Shown here: piece by piece, positions 27,416 to 35,636 of the stretch | Numbering within the stretch: position 1 is the stretch's first letter | How the letters are laid out: every line of letters starts with the position of its first letter | Program-made: the position numbers and the translations under genes | Assembly: GCF_000349725.1 (NCBI RefSeq) | Contig: NZ_APCP01000075.1 | Coordinates: 1 to 45,573, forward strand | DNA: 45,573 bases | DNA from: Ligilactobacillus pobuzihii E100301 = KCTC 13174 | GTDB taxonomy: Bacteria; Bacillota; Bacilli; Lactobacillales; Lactobacillaceae | Reading direction: 5' to 3' | Notes under the pieces: generated by a model | Database searches by the model: none | Seen by the model: the letters and a program-made list of their open reading frames with translations, nothing else | What the model was told of the DNA's origin: nothing

Positions 27416-28279
27416 TTATTTTATTTTTTTCCCATATCCATATGACCCACTGCGCTGAATAGTCCGTAATGCAGCTTTAGCAGCAAAGGACAGACCATCA
27501 TTAATTTTTTTATCAGAAATTTCTAACAAATCTTTCTCTTTGCTAAGCATAAAAACAACAAGATTGGAAAAGAACGTATCGCCTGCTCCCATTGTATCGA
27601 TAGGATGAGGATCATAATTTATTTGGCCAACAAATTTTCGGTCATTCCTACAGTCGAAAAGTACTGGAGACTTACCTCCATTAGTGAACAAAACAAACTT
27701 TGTTCCTACTTTCGTACACGTCTCCAATATCCTTTCTTTATCTCCCACAGGTGAATCTGAAAGTGAAAACTGAGCAATATCAACATTTTTAGCAACATTT
27801 TCTAGATATTCATCCGAATGGTACTTACCCATTTCAGAAAAATCATAAGCAATCGTTGAGCCATTTGTGTGTAACTTGCCAATTGCTTTTTCTGAATTTG
27901 AATGGCATGAACTATAAACCACCAATGCTTCCCGGGTCAACTTTAATAACTTAGGATTCTCCAGAGATGGCAAGGTTCTCTGCCCCCTTACACTATCTAA
28001 AAATTGTCTATCACCATTAACAATGTTAACAAATGTCTTCTCAGTTTGACCATCGATCCTATTACAGAACTGTGTGTTAACATCTTCTTGTTTTAAGCTA
28101 TCTAGTATAAGATCTCCATCATCATCTCTTGCAAGACTACCAACATAAAATGAGTTAACAATCTTTTTCGGAGCAAAAACCGAAAAATTAACCGCATTTC
28201 CCCCAGGAAATTTTATATTTTGATTCTTATAATAATCTACTACGTTATCTCCTAGTCCAACAACATACTCTTTTACCAT
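27416..28279 (-). CDS. PfkB-family sugar kinase, fructoselysine-6-kinase-like (module 3)
   Basis: A ribokinase-fold protein of 287 residues. The N-terminal VVGLGDNVVDYY and FPGGNAVNFSVFA resemble the fructoselysine 6-kinase FrlD (GDNCVD, SGGNAVN); the ATP/catalytic motif is DTMGAGDTFFSNL. The family would phosphorylate the 6-hydroxyl of a fructosamine. It is the last gene of the PTS operon, 12-24 bases behind the SIS gene. Its presence beside a phosphorylating PTS is odd (see findings). Upstream in-frame GTG/ATG codons (28291, 28288) sit against the AAAGGTGA ribosome site, so I prefer the ATG at 28279. Confidence 0.82.
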   Translation of the reverse strand: MVKEYVVGLGDNVVDYYKNQNIKFPGGNAVNFSVFAPKKIVNSFYVGSLARDDDGDLILDSLKQEDVNTQFCNRIDGQTEKTFVNIVNGDRQFLDSVRGQRTLPSLENPKLLKLTREALVVYSSCHSNSEKAIGKLHTNGSTIAYDFSEMGKYHSDEYLENVAKNVDIAQFSLSDSPVGDKERILETCTKVGTKFVLFTNGGKSPVLFDCRNDRKFVGQINYDPHPIDTMGAGDTFFSNLVVFMLSKEKDLLEISDKKINDGLSFAAKAALRTIQRSGSYGYGKKIK

Positions 28280-28303
28280 TAAAGACATCACCTTTAGTCA
28301 ATA

Positions 28304-29305
28304 TTAATATTCAACGACCCTGTAATACCGTCTCTTATCAAGTGAATGGTTCCTAACGTCTTCAAGATGGAGACTTATTCGACGTAAGGCTGCCCACATT
28401 ACAGGAGCTTCTACTACAGCTCTATATTCCTTCGAAATATGTGGAAGTGAGAAATTACTCATATCAAATTCTTCAAATTCGTCTGTATATGTTGAAGCAA
28501 ATTTTGCTACTCGGTCATCCATTGCGCGAGTTGGACCTTCAGATTTCAATAGAACAACAGGAACACCTTTTTCAACCAACTCGAATGTTCCGTGGAAGAA
28601 TTCTGGTGAACTAACTGACTTCGTTCTAAGCCACTGAGACTCTTCTAGGACACACATTGAATAACAATATGTCGTTCCCCATAGATCTCCGGAGCCGACC
28701 CAAATTTGGTAATCAGCATTTTGATACTTCTCAGCAAAGTTCCTTGCTTGTTCGTCAATTTCTTCTGCTACCAAATTCATATCTTCAGGTAAATATTTTA
28801 ATTCGTCAGCGAACCTTTCATAATCTGAAAATTCCTGATTCTTTTGCAAAATCTTCCCGATTAAAAAGTAAAATGCCATTTCTTGTGGATGATACCCAAA
28901 TGTATCGATCGTGTACGTAGAATGCTCTTGAAGCGGAGTATCTTCCTTATTCACAAAGGAAACTGTTCTAACCCCCAACTCTTCCATTTTTTTAGCTATT
29001 GCAACTGTTTCTTTGGTATCTCCTGATTTGGAAAGTAAAATAACAAGACTGTCTTTCTTTAACTTTTTACTCCCCGTGGCCAAGAAATCTGCAGCAGTGA
29101 TCAAGTAACTTGGAATGTCTGACTTAATTTCCATCCAATAATTAAAAGGCTGCATGACTGCATTAGAACCACCAGAAGCTGTGAAGAAAATATTACGGAC
29201 CCCTTCATCGTACAATTTAGTGGCGGTTTCTTCTATTTTCTCTCTCAGTTGGTAACCTTTTTTTCCTTCATCTATAAACTTTTCTGCATCAAATTTTAAC
29301 ATCAT
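28304..29305 (-). CDS. FrlB/FraB-type fructosamine-6-phosphate deglycase (module 3)
   Basis: A 333-residue double-SIS enzyme expected to cleave a fructosamine-6-phosphate to glucose-6-phosphate and a free amine or amino acid. Seen: FFTASGGSNAVMQP (phosphate loop), LLSKSGDTKETV, CVLEESQWLRTKSVSSPEFF with Glu222, and His238 in FFHGT; Glu and His are 16 apart, as in the catalytic pair of FraB. The C-terminal HSLDKRRYYRVVEY matches the HPLxxRRY...VEY end of FrlB. Tandem ATG codons (29305, 29302) follow GGGAG; either may start. Paralogue of the enzyme at 33213-34226. Confidence 0.87.
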   Translation of the reverse strand: MMLKFDAEKFIDEGKKGYQLREKIEETATKLYDEGVRNIFFTASGGSNAVMQPFNYWMEIKSDIPSYLITAADFLATGSKKLKKDSLVILLSKSGDTKETVAIAKKMEELGVRTVSFVNKEDTPLQEHSTYTIDTFGYHPQEMAFYFLIGKILQKNQEFSDYERFADELKYLPEDMNLVAEEIDEQARNFAEKYQNADYQIWVGSGDLWGTTYCYSMCVLEESQWLRTKSVSSPEFFHGTFELVEKGVPVVLLKSEGPTRAMDDRVAKFASTYTDEFEEFDMSNFSLPHISKEYRAVVEAPVMWAALRRISLHLEDVRNHSLDKRRYYRVVEY

Positions 29306-29323
29306 GGACTCCCTTTCTATTTT

Positions 29324-30151
29324 TTAGGCTTTCAAAATCCCAAAATATGCCATAACAATACCAATAACAAAAATTCCGATTAAAATCGTAATCGTAGATA
29401 CTTTTTTCTTCAAAAGCCAATATATAATCATTACACATGCTAACGGTAACATATTAGGTAATATCCCGTTGATCATCGAATTCCAAGTCTGAGCTTCATT
29501 CCCTTGCCCAAAGGATCCCGCAACAGTTATTGACACCATACTTGCCGACATTCCGCCGATGACCATCAGTCCAATTATTGAGGCGCCATAAGAAAACTTC
29601 TCTAAAAATCCCGATGCCTCAGCACCCTGTAGCATTGAAGCGCCTAAATCGTAACCCTTTATTAAACCAAACCAACGTACTAGCAAAGCGGGGATATTAT
29701 ATACTAACAAAAACAATATTGGACCCAAAATGTTGCCTTTCATCGCAAACGATGTTCCCAATCCAGTTGCTAAAATTCTTAGTGTTCCCCAGAAAAAAGA
29801 ATCACCAATCCCAGAAAGAGGGCCCATCAAAGCAGCTTTCACATTATTAACCGATTCCGGATCAAAGTTATCAGGATTATTGGCATTTTCCTCTTCCATC
29901 GCAGTTGTAATGCCCATTACTATTGTTGAAAGAGGCGGTGAACAATTGAAAAATGCCATATGTCTTGTCAATGCTTCTCTTCTCTTTTCCTTTTCCGGAT
30001 AGAGCTTATCTAAAACTTTATTCATAGAGTAGCTATATGCCATATTCTGCTGCCGTTCAAAGTTCCAAGAAGCTTCTATTGTAAGAGAACGCCAAAACAT
30101 TCCTCGTAGATCTTTCTTTGATACTTTTTTCTTAATAACCTCAGAACTCAT
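29324..30151 (-). CDS. PTS mannose-family IID component (module 3)
   Basis: About 275 residues, membrane. SKKDLRGMFWRSLTIEASWNF, AMEEENANNPDNFDPESV and the hallmark LMGPLSGIGDSFFWGTLRI lead to GNILGPILFLLVYNIPALL and the final segments. I chose ATG 30151 (MSSEVIKKK), which overlaps the IIC stop by 11 bases and has CGGGGGTGA upstream; the frame is open 13 codons further but those residues lie inside IIC and fit no family start. Confidence 0.92.
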   Translation of the reverse strand: MSSEVIKKKVSKKDLRGMFWRSLTIEASWNFERQQNMAYSYSMNKVLDKLYPEKEKRREALTRHMAFFNCSPPLSTIVMGITTAMEEENANNPDNFDPESVNNVKAALMGPLSGIGDSFFWGTLRILATGLGTSFAMKGNILGPILFLLVYNIPALLVRWFGLIKGYDLGASMLQGAEASGFLEKFSYGASIIGLMVIGGMSASMVSITVAGSFGQGNEAQTWNSMINGILPNMLPLACVMIIYWLLKKKVSTITILIGIFVIGIVMAYFGILKA

Positions 30152-30926
30152 TATCGTCACCCCCGGGTAAGTCGCCCTTTCCATTTGCATCTATTCTTGA
30201 TTCAAGATGCAAAATTATATACATCAAGCAGGCTGCAAAAATCGAGATCCCTAAAATCGGAATTTTCAGATAACTATAAAGTGCAAAACCAAGGACAAAA
30301 TATATTGCAACGTTCTTCTTCAAAATCATCTGCAATAATAATGCAAAACCAAGTGCAGGCATTATACCTGCGGCAACATTAATACCGTTCTGTACAAAAT
30401 CTGGGATCATGTTCAACAACCTAGTCATCACTGGCCCACCTAAGTAAAATGCTAAGCCAACAAAAAGAGCCCTTGGTAAACTCTTGACTGTAATAAATCC
30501 ATACCAGTTCATTCTATTCAAATGTTTAGAGTCGCCCTCATCTGCATATTTGTCGCCCCTTCTTAAGAAAATAGGCAAAATCAAAATCGTTAATAAGTTG
30601 TCGATGATCAGATATAAGGCAGCAACTGGAAAAGCCAAAGTTATTGCAAAACCAGCGCCTTTGCCTGTCGCAATGGCAAAAGCAGTCCCCAGTATCCCTC
30701 CAGCAATCACATCAGGTGGACGAGATGCTCCTATAGTTATTGCCCCCATAAATGCCAACTCTATAGTTGCACCCATTATTATCCCAGTTTTTAGATCACC
30801 CATTACAAGTCCTGTTAAAGTACCCGTAACAAGAGGCCGAGATATATTACTCGTACCCGTTAACCAATCAGCCGGGACGATCGCAGTCACTATCGCAAGT
30901 AACACAGATTGAGCAAGTATACTCAT
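30141..30926 (-). CDS. PTS mannose/sorbose-family IIC component (module 3)
   Basis: A 261-residue membrane channel subunit with GDLKTGIIMGATIELAFMG and IGASRPPDVIAGGILGTAF, seven to eight hydrophobic segments and an acidic tail GGDDNEF. ATG 30926 (MSILAQSVLL) lies eight bases behind GGAGG; an in-frame TTG six bases earlier is too close to it. Confidence 0.92.
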   Translation of the reverse strand: MSILAQSVLLAIVTAIVPADWLTGTSNISRPLVTGTLTGLVMGDLKTGIIMGATIELAFMGAITIGASRPPDVIAGGILGTAFAIATGKGAGFAITLAFPVAALYLIIDNLLTILILPIFLRRGDKYADEGDSKHLNRMNWYGFITVKSLPRALFVGLAFYLGGPVMTRLLNMIPDFVQNGINVAAGIMPALGFALLLQMILKKNVAIYFVLGFALYSYLKIPILGISIFAACLMYIILHLESRIDANGKGDLPGGDDNEF

Positions 30927-30947
30927 ATCCAAAACCTCCTCGTATTT

Positions 30948-31418
30948 TTAAAACTTCTTCATAAAATCATTCTTCTTATCATTAGGTACCATCTGAGAAA
31001 AAATATCTACACCTTTAGAAGACAATTCTTGTAGTTTTTCTTTATCTTGAGAATTTAGAAAAACTGAAGAAGTCACTTGATCCGTACTATCAGTTTTCTT
31101 AGTTCCACCGACATTAAGAGCTTCTATTCGAGGACAACCCTTGATTAACTGATATGCATCATGAACACTCTTAACAACTATAAAAAGTTTATATTTATCA
31201 GTTACTCCTGAGTTTATTTGATCTATCGAATCTGAAACGCTTTTCACTACAACTTTTACGCCCTGTGGAGCGGCCAATTTTAAAGTTGTCATCTGCATTT
31301 CGTCCCCCGCCGCTGAATCATTTGCAACTAAAATACAATTTGCATTAATGGCAGAAGTCCAAGAAAATGCAACCTGTCCGTGCACGAGGCGATGGTCTAC
31401 TCTGGTCGCTACAATCAT
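30948..31418 (-). CDS. PTS mannose-family IIB component (module 3)
   Basis: A 156-residue phosphocarrier with His13 in TRVDHRLVHGQVAFSW, then CILVANDSAAGDEMQMTTL and LNVGGTKKTDST. GAGGGGGT precedes the ATG; it follows IIA by 15 bases. Confidence 0.93.
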   Translation of the reverse strand: MIVATRVDHRLVHGQVAFSWTSAINANCILVANDSAAGDEMQMTTLKLAAPQGVKVVVKSVSDSIDQINSGVTDKYKLFIVVKSVHDAYQLIKGCPRIEALNVGGTKKTDSTDQVTSSVFLNSQDKEKLQELSSKGVDIFSQMVPNDKKNDFMKKF

Positions 31419-31433
31419 GATATTACCCCCTCA

Positions 31434-31868
31434 TCAAAAATCGTCTTTAGCCACTTCAAAATCTATTTCATTACAGAACTTCACACTATTTTTAGCATTT
31501 TCAGTAGCACGCTCAATAATAGTGTTAATATTCTCATTCGATTGTTTATCCAAACCCAATACAAGTTCAATAAGTAATGGCAAAGACAAACCAGCGATTA
31601 AGTATATATTTTTTTCTTGTTGCATATACCTTAGCCAATTATTATTAACACTACCGCCAAAAATATCTGTACAGACAATAATCGTTTGGCCAGCGTTTTC
31701 AGCTAGATAACGTTTAATTTGCCTGTCTACATCAATGTCCTCATCAACATAAGCATTGACATAGTCAAGGTAGTCTACATCACCAACTATCATCTTAGCC
31801 GATTGGACAACTCCTTCAGCCATTTCTCCATGGCTCATACACAGTATCTTCATATTATTAATCATCAA
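31434..31868 (-). CDS. PTS mannose-family IIA component (module 3)
   Basis: First gene behind the -24/-12 promoter. The phosphorylated His lies in KILCMSHGEMAEG (His13 from the first codon, or His8 if translation begins at the internal Met), and TDIFGGSVNNNWLRYM is the family's second block. Starts at TTG 31868, ATG 31865 and ATG 31853 are all possible; AAAGG lies at 31873-31869. About 139-144 residues, usual for a free IIA. Confidence 0.9.
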   Translation of the reverse strand: MMINNMKILCMSHGEMAEGVVQSAKMIVGDVDYLDYVNAYVDEDIDVDRQIKRYLAENAGQTIIVCTDIFGGSVNNNWLRYMQQEKNIYLIAGLSLPLLIELVLGLDKQSNENINTIIERATENAKNSVKFCNEIDFEVAKDDF

Positions 31869-31913
31869 CCTTTATTGTGTAAGAATATTTGTTGCTTGTA
31901 TACACTTTTATAT

Positions 31914-31931
31914 AAGCAATTCGTGTGCCAA
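31914..31931 (-). promoter_or_regulatory. Sigma-54 (-24/-12) promoter of module 3
   Basis: Minus strand TTGGCACACGAATTGCTT contains TGGCAC-N5-TTGC, a perfect match to the sigma-54 consensus, about 46 bases ahead of the IIA start. With the LevR-type gene at the other end of the module it forms a full sigma-54 control circuit. Confidence 0.85.
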
Positions 31932-31974
31932 TTAACAAAAATATTGATTTCATACTAATCTTACCTCGACTTTT

Positions 31975-32004
31975 GACACTGATAACTTAATGAACGAGAG
32001 TGTC
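31975..32004. promoter_or_regulatory. Inverted repeat, candidate upstream activator site
   Basis: GACACT (31975-31980) and AGTGTC (31999-32004) face each other 45-75 bases upstream of the -24 element, where a LevR-type enhancer site would be expected. No binding evidence. Confidence 0.35.
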
Positions 32005-32115
32005 CACCCACTAAAATTAGATTACTTTATACAATTTTTCGAATAAAAATAAAAAAGGAAACGAGGCCCTTATATCATTTCACTTTTAAACGAAACCTTA
32101 TGAGATATAGAACAA

Positions 32116-33200
32116 CCTGCATAATTCATACCTTTAATAATTTCTCTTTCTTTGCTTGTTATCACACATTTTTTATGTGACTTAAACTGACATCCTTTGA
32201 ATGTTTTAATTAAGTAAATAAAAAACAGCTCTGAACAGAAGTGTTACATATGATGGCCTTACAACAAACGGTTAATTTCAATAAAAGGTCTGATATTTTC
32301 TAATAACGATGGTAATTTATCTAATTCCATCATACTAGTTCTTATAGCTAAATTTATGCATCAAATTAATTCTACCTAATTCATACGAGATAACTTATCT
32401 TTGACCAAGTTTAATAAAAATAAGGAGATAAAAATTAGTTGTTAAAACAACCCCTATTTTAAATGATTACTTTCTAGTGAGATTATTGCCACATTTTAAG
32501 ATATTGTTTTTAAGCAGACCTAGTATAACCTGAAAGTTTCCTAGATACGACATCGCATTTTATTAATCATGTTACGACTACAAAAAGGTTTCGCTAGTCG
32601 AGACTCTTCGATCTGAGCTAATTTCAATTTTATCGGTTCAAAAAACTATACAACTTATGAATAATATCAAGTGTATTTACAATCAGGCTCAAAGCAAATG
32701 TTATTCCCTAATGACTGATAAAGCAGTTAATCACACTCGAATAAGTACACTAGATAAAAATTTCACATAAATTAAAATCAACATCTAGACTCTTATGCAC
32801 TTTATTAATTGGTATTAAACCAACTCATCTAATTAATAAAGTTCTCTTTAACCATTGTTTTATCGTCACCTATTTAGATAACGAATTTTTTAAAATCTAT
32901 CGCTAATGCTCTGCTTCTAACCTAATGAAGATCTTCAAAAACTTACCTTACGAAAAGCACAAAACTTGGAATATTAAAACAAGATAAGCTCCAAAATACA
33001 AAAACTATTTGTTTTGAATAAAGTAGGAACTATTTGAGTAGTAATATTTTTCTTCTCACTAAGACAATCCTGTATAAATTCTATAAAGTTATTACTAAAA
33101 AGGCCAACCCCAATATGAAGTTAACCTTTATTAATCTATATCAAATTAATATCCACAAAGAAGATTACCAATAATTCTTTCAATTCTTTAAAAACCAGTT
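32116..33200 (+). mobile_element. Decayed IS1380-type left end plus unidentified element debris
   Basis: CCTGCATAATTCA (32116-32128) and the next 130 bases are clearly homologous to the left end of the element at 22268, including TATCACAC and ATGTGACTTA blocks. The start of a transposase can be read (LQQTVNFNKRSDIF, then LVLIAKFMHQIN), with stops. From about 32400 to 33200 only stop-riddled scraps are seen (for example QAQSKCYSLMTDKAVNH at about 32690), of a family I do not recognise. No matching right end was found. No functional gene between 31869 and 33212. Confidence 0.6.
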
Positions 33201-33212
33201 TGTATTTTTGTT

Positions 33213-34226
33213 TTAATACGGAATTCTTTTGTAGTATCTACGCACTGTCAATGGATGCTTTCTAGCATCTGATAGATATGCACTCACACGCTCTAAAATT
33301 GTTGCTAAAATAATAGGAGAAATAATCTTTCTTGTAGCGTCGGAAATATCCATTTCATATTCTTTAGTATCGATAACTGTAATAGTATCTGTCACTTGTG
33401 GCAAAAATTTGCGTACTCTATCTACAATAGGACGAGAAAAATCCTCACCTTCAAATACTAAAACACTTACCCCTTTCTCCACTAATTCAAGCGTTCCATG
33501 GAAGAAATCTGCTGCATGTACTGGTCGGGTTTTAATCCACTGCATCTCCTCTAAAATACACATACCATAATAATATGCTTCTGTATAAGAATCCCCGGCT
33601 CCAGTAATAATATGATATGGAGTATCTTGGAATTTCTCAGCAAAATCTCCTGCCATATTTTCAGCTTGTTTTTTTACTTTTAATAATTCTTTTGGTAATT
33701 TTACAAAATCATCAAAATATGAATCATAATTTTCTTGCGTTATTTCGCCCTTCTTTAACATAATACGGAGAACAACCATCAAACCTTGAAGATAGTAGCT
33801 TTCGGAACTTGTATCGTCAAGCACATCGTTGTAAACAGTAAATGTTGCTTTATTCTCAAGTAGTGTATCGGGGCTTCCAACTAAAGCCAATGTTTTTATG
33901 TTTCTCTGGTTACAAAAATCAACAAGATCCAAACTTTCTTGCGTTGTCCCAGATAAAGAAGGAATAACAACCAAGGATTTATCAGAAAAAGTTTTATTCG
34001 GTGAATCCATAAATTCTGCTGCTATAACACGATAAAAAGGAAAAGAACTTCTTGTTCTTGCAAATTCAACGGTTGAATCAAATAAAATACCAACCCCACC
34101 AGAACCAATAAAGAATATGTTTTCAATTTCAGGCAATACCTTATCAATAACTTTATTAATATTGTCTTTTTGATTTACAGCACCGGCCTGCGTACTCAAA
34201 AATCTTTTTTCATCGAAATTAAACAT
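33213..34226 (-). CDS. FrlB/FraB-type fructosamine-6-phosphate deglycase (module 4)
   Basis: A 337-residue double-SIS enzyme, paralogous to the module 3 enzyme. Seen: IFFIGSGGVGILFD, VIPSLSGTTQESLD, GMCILEEMQWIKTRPVHAAD with Glu227, FFHGTLELVEKG with His243 (16 apart, as in FraB), and the C-terminal KHPLTVRRYYKRIPY typical of FrlB. It would release hexose-6-phosphate from the substrate of the divergent IIB-IIC-IID. TAGGAGGATG lies upstream. Its promoter mirrors that of the PTS genes and shares GntR-type operators. Confidence 0.86.
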   Translation of the reverse strand: MFNFDEKRFLSTQAGAVNQKDNINKVIDKVLPEIENIFFIGSGGVGILFDSTVEFARTRSSFPFYRVIAAEFMDSPNKTFSDKSLVVIPSLSGTTQESLDLVDFCNQRNIKTLALVGSPDTLLENKATFTVYNDVLDDTSSESYYLQGLMVVLRIMLKKGEITQENYDSYFDDFVKLPKELLKVKKQAENMAGDFAEKFQDTPYHIITGAGDSYTEAYYYGMCILEEMQWIKTRPVHAADFFHGTLELVEKGVSVLVFEGEDFSRPIVDRVRKFLPQVTDTITVIDTKEYEMDISDATRKIISPIILATILERVSAYLSDARKHPLTVRRYYKRIPY

Positions 34227-34245
34227 AAAATCATCCTCCTATAAA

Positions 34246-34259
34246 ATTACCATTGGTAT
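34246..34259. promoter_or_regulatory. Operator copy 1, module 4 intergenic region
   Basis: TTACCATTGGTA, an odd-centred palindrome (TACCA-T-TGGTA), lies between the SIS gene start and its promoter. It matches the site at 34323-34335 and a partial copy TTACCAT at 34277-34283. Best candidate binder is the GntR protein at 36790-37500. Confidence 0.5.
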
Positions 34260-34273
34260 GTTTTTACAAATAA

Positions 34274-34302
34274 ACATTACCATCTTAATTAATGTATGTC
34301 AA
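34274..34302 (-). promoter_or_regulatory. Promoter of the module 4 SIS gene
   Basis: Minus strand TTGACA (34302-34297), 17-base spacer, TAATGT (34279-34274). A partial operator (34277-34283 and its extension) covers the -10. Confidence 0.6.
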
Positions 34303-34309
34303 TAACTAT

Positions 34310-34338
34310 TTGACTTTTTGATTTACCAATGGTAATGT
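34310..34338 (+). promoter_or_regulatory. Promoter of the module 4 PTS genes
   Basis: TTGACT (34310-34315), 17-base spacer, TAATGT (34333-34338), with the same -10 and spacing as the divergent promoter. The operator at 34323-34335 covers the spacer and the -10 edge. Confidence 0.6.
34323..34335. promoter_or_regulatory. Operator copy 2, module 4 intergenic region
   Basis: Perfect palindrome TTACCAATGGTAA overlapping the -10 of the PTS promoter, a position that would block RNA polymerase. Confidence 0.55.
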
Positions 34339-34347
34339 GAAAAATGT

Positions 34348-34361
34348 AGAAAGCGTTTGCA
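34348..34361 (+). promoter_or_regulatory. cre site of the module 4 PTS operon
   Basis: AGAAAGCGTTTGCA matches the CcpA cre consensus TGAAAGCGNTTNCA at all but the first position among the key bases. It lies about 5-20 bases after the expected transcription start, suiting glucose repression. Confidence 0.6.
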
Positions 34362-34387
34362 AATAAACTTGTAAGGAGAGATTAACT

Positions 34388-34846
34388 ATGATTACTTTAT
34401 TCAGAATTGATGATCGTCTTATTCATGGACAAGTCGCCATGGCTTGGTCAAGAGCTGCTAAGGCTGACGTTATCATTGCAGTTGACAATACGGCAGCCAA
34501 CAACAAGGTACAAAAAATGGCATTGATGATGGCTAAACCTTCCGGGGTTGGTGTTGAAATCGTTGATACAAAAAACTTTCCCGATATTTTTTATAAATAC
34601 AAACATAAAAACGTTATGCTAGTCGTTGGTAATCCAATTGAAGCTAAAACTATCATTGACGGTTTAGACAAAGATACTAATTTTGCTGTAAATTTAGGAA
34701 ATCTGAAAAGTGGAGAAAAAAAAGAAAGAATTTCAGAATCTATTTACGTTACTCCTGAGGAAAAAGACTCACTTAATCAAATAAAAGATATGGGAATTAA
34801 AATTTTTATACAAGGCACTCCAACCTCTAAAAAAGTTTATTATTAA
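34388..34846 (+). CDS. PTS mannose-family IIB component (module 4)
   Basis: A 152-residue phosphocarrier with His13 in FRIDDRLIHGQVAMAW and the family block ADVIIAVDNTAANNKVQKMAL, and VNLGNLKSGEKKER. TAAGGAGAG precedes the ATG. First gene of the plus-strand IIB-IIC-IID set. The module has no IIA gene. Confidence 0.93.
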   Translation: MITLFRIDDRLIHGQVAMAWSRAAKADVIIAVDNTAANNKVQKMALMMAKPSGVGVEIVDTKNFPDIFYKYKHKNVMLVVGNPIEAKTIIDGLDKDTNFAVNLGNLKSGEKKERISESIYVTPEEKDSLNQIKDMGIKIFIQGTPTSKKVYY

Positions 34847-34876
34847 CAAGGTTTATTCACTGAAAGGGTGAACAAA

Positions 34877-35620
34877 ATGATTATATTCAAAAATCTTCTA
34901 ATTGCTCTTATTGCCTATATTTCACAACTCGACGAACGTTATTTAGGTGCTTCAATGATGAACCGTCCAATCATTATTGGTCCTATTGTAGGGTTAGTTT
35001 TGGGAGACCTTCAGAAAGGGATAATTATTGGGGCCGCTTTGGAAGGAATGTTCATAGGTATTGTCACAATTGGAGCGGCTCTTCCACCTGATGTTGGTGT
35101 TGCAAGTACAATTGCAACAGCTTTAGCGATATCTAGCGGAGCAAGTACTGATGTAGCTGTCACTTTAGCAATGCCCTTCGCTGTTGCTGCTCAGGGATTA
35201 AACATGCTTGCTTTCACTCTTAATTCATACACTATTAAAAAAGGGAGAGATGCTATAAAAAATCATAGATTATCTAGTATGGAACGGTGGCATTTTTTCC
35301 CATTAATTTTAAGATTACCTTCAGGGATATTAACATTTTTAGTTTTACAACTTGGTACAAATGCTGCACAATCATTAATCGATTTATTACCAGAAAAAAT
35401 TATGACGTCATTTTCCGTAGCAGCTGGCCTTTTACCCGCAGTAGGTTTTGCTATGCTAATCCAAATGATGATCAATAAAAAACTAGCTCCCTATTTCTTT
35501 ATAGGATTTATTTTAACCGCATATCTCAAAATGCCCGTTATCGGAGTATCAGTTCTGGCGTTATTAGTAGCCTTATTAATAATCCAAAGACCAAAACCTG
35601 ATACACAAAACACAAATTAA
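34877..35620 (+). CDS. PTS mannose/sorbose-family IIC component (module 4)
   Basis: A 247-residue membrane channel subunit: QLDERYLGASMMNRPIIIGP, GDLQKGIIIGAALEGMFIG and IGAALPPDVGVASTIATAL, then the usual later membrane segments. The usual acidic Glu of IELxxMG is present as AALEGMF. I prefer ATG 34877 (MIIFKNLL), eight bases behind AAAGGG, over GTG 34868. Confidence 0.91.
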   Translation: MIIFKNLLIALIAYISQLDERYLGASMMNRPIIIGPIVGLVLGDLQKGIIIGAALEGMFIGIVTIGAALPPDVGVASTIATALAISSGASTDVAVTLAMPFAVAAQGLNMLAFTLNSYTIKKGRDAIKNHRLSSMERWHFFPLILRLPSGILTFLVLQLGTNAAQSLIDLLPEKIMTSFSVAAGLLPAVGFAMLIQMMINKKLAPYFFIGFILTAYLKMPVIGVSVLALLVALLIIQRPKPDTQNTN

Positions 35621-35636
35621 TATTGGAGGAAAAATT

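Noticed and set aside
22263-33200. Module 3 as a composite transposon bounded by two IS1380 copies
   Set aside because: The second copy lacks a right end and the first keeps its own private target duplication, so a single composite transposition is not shown.
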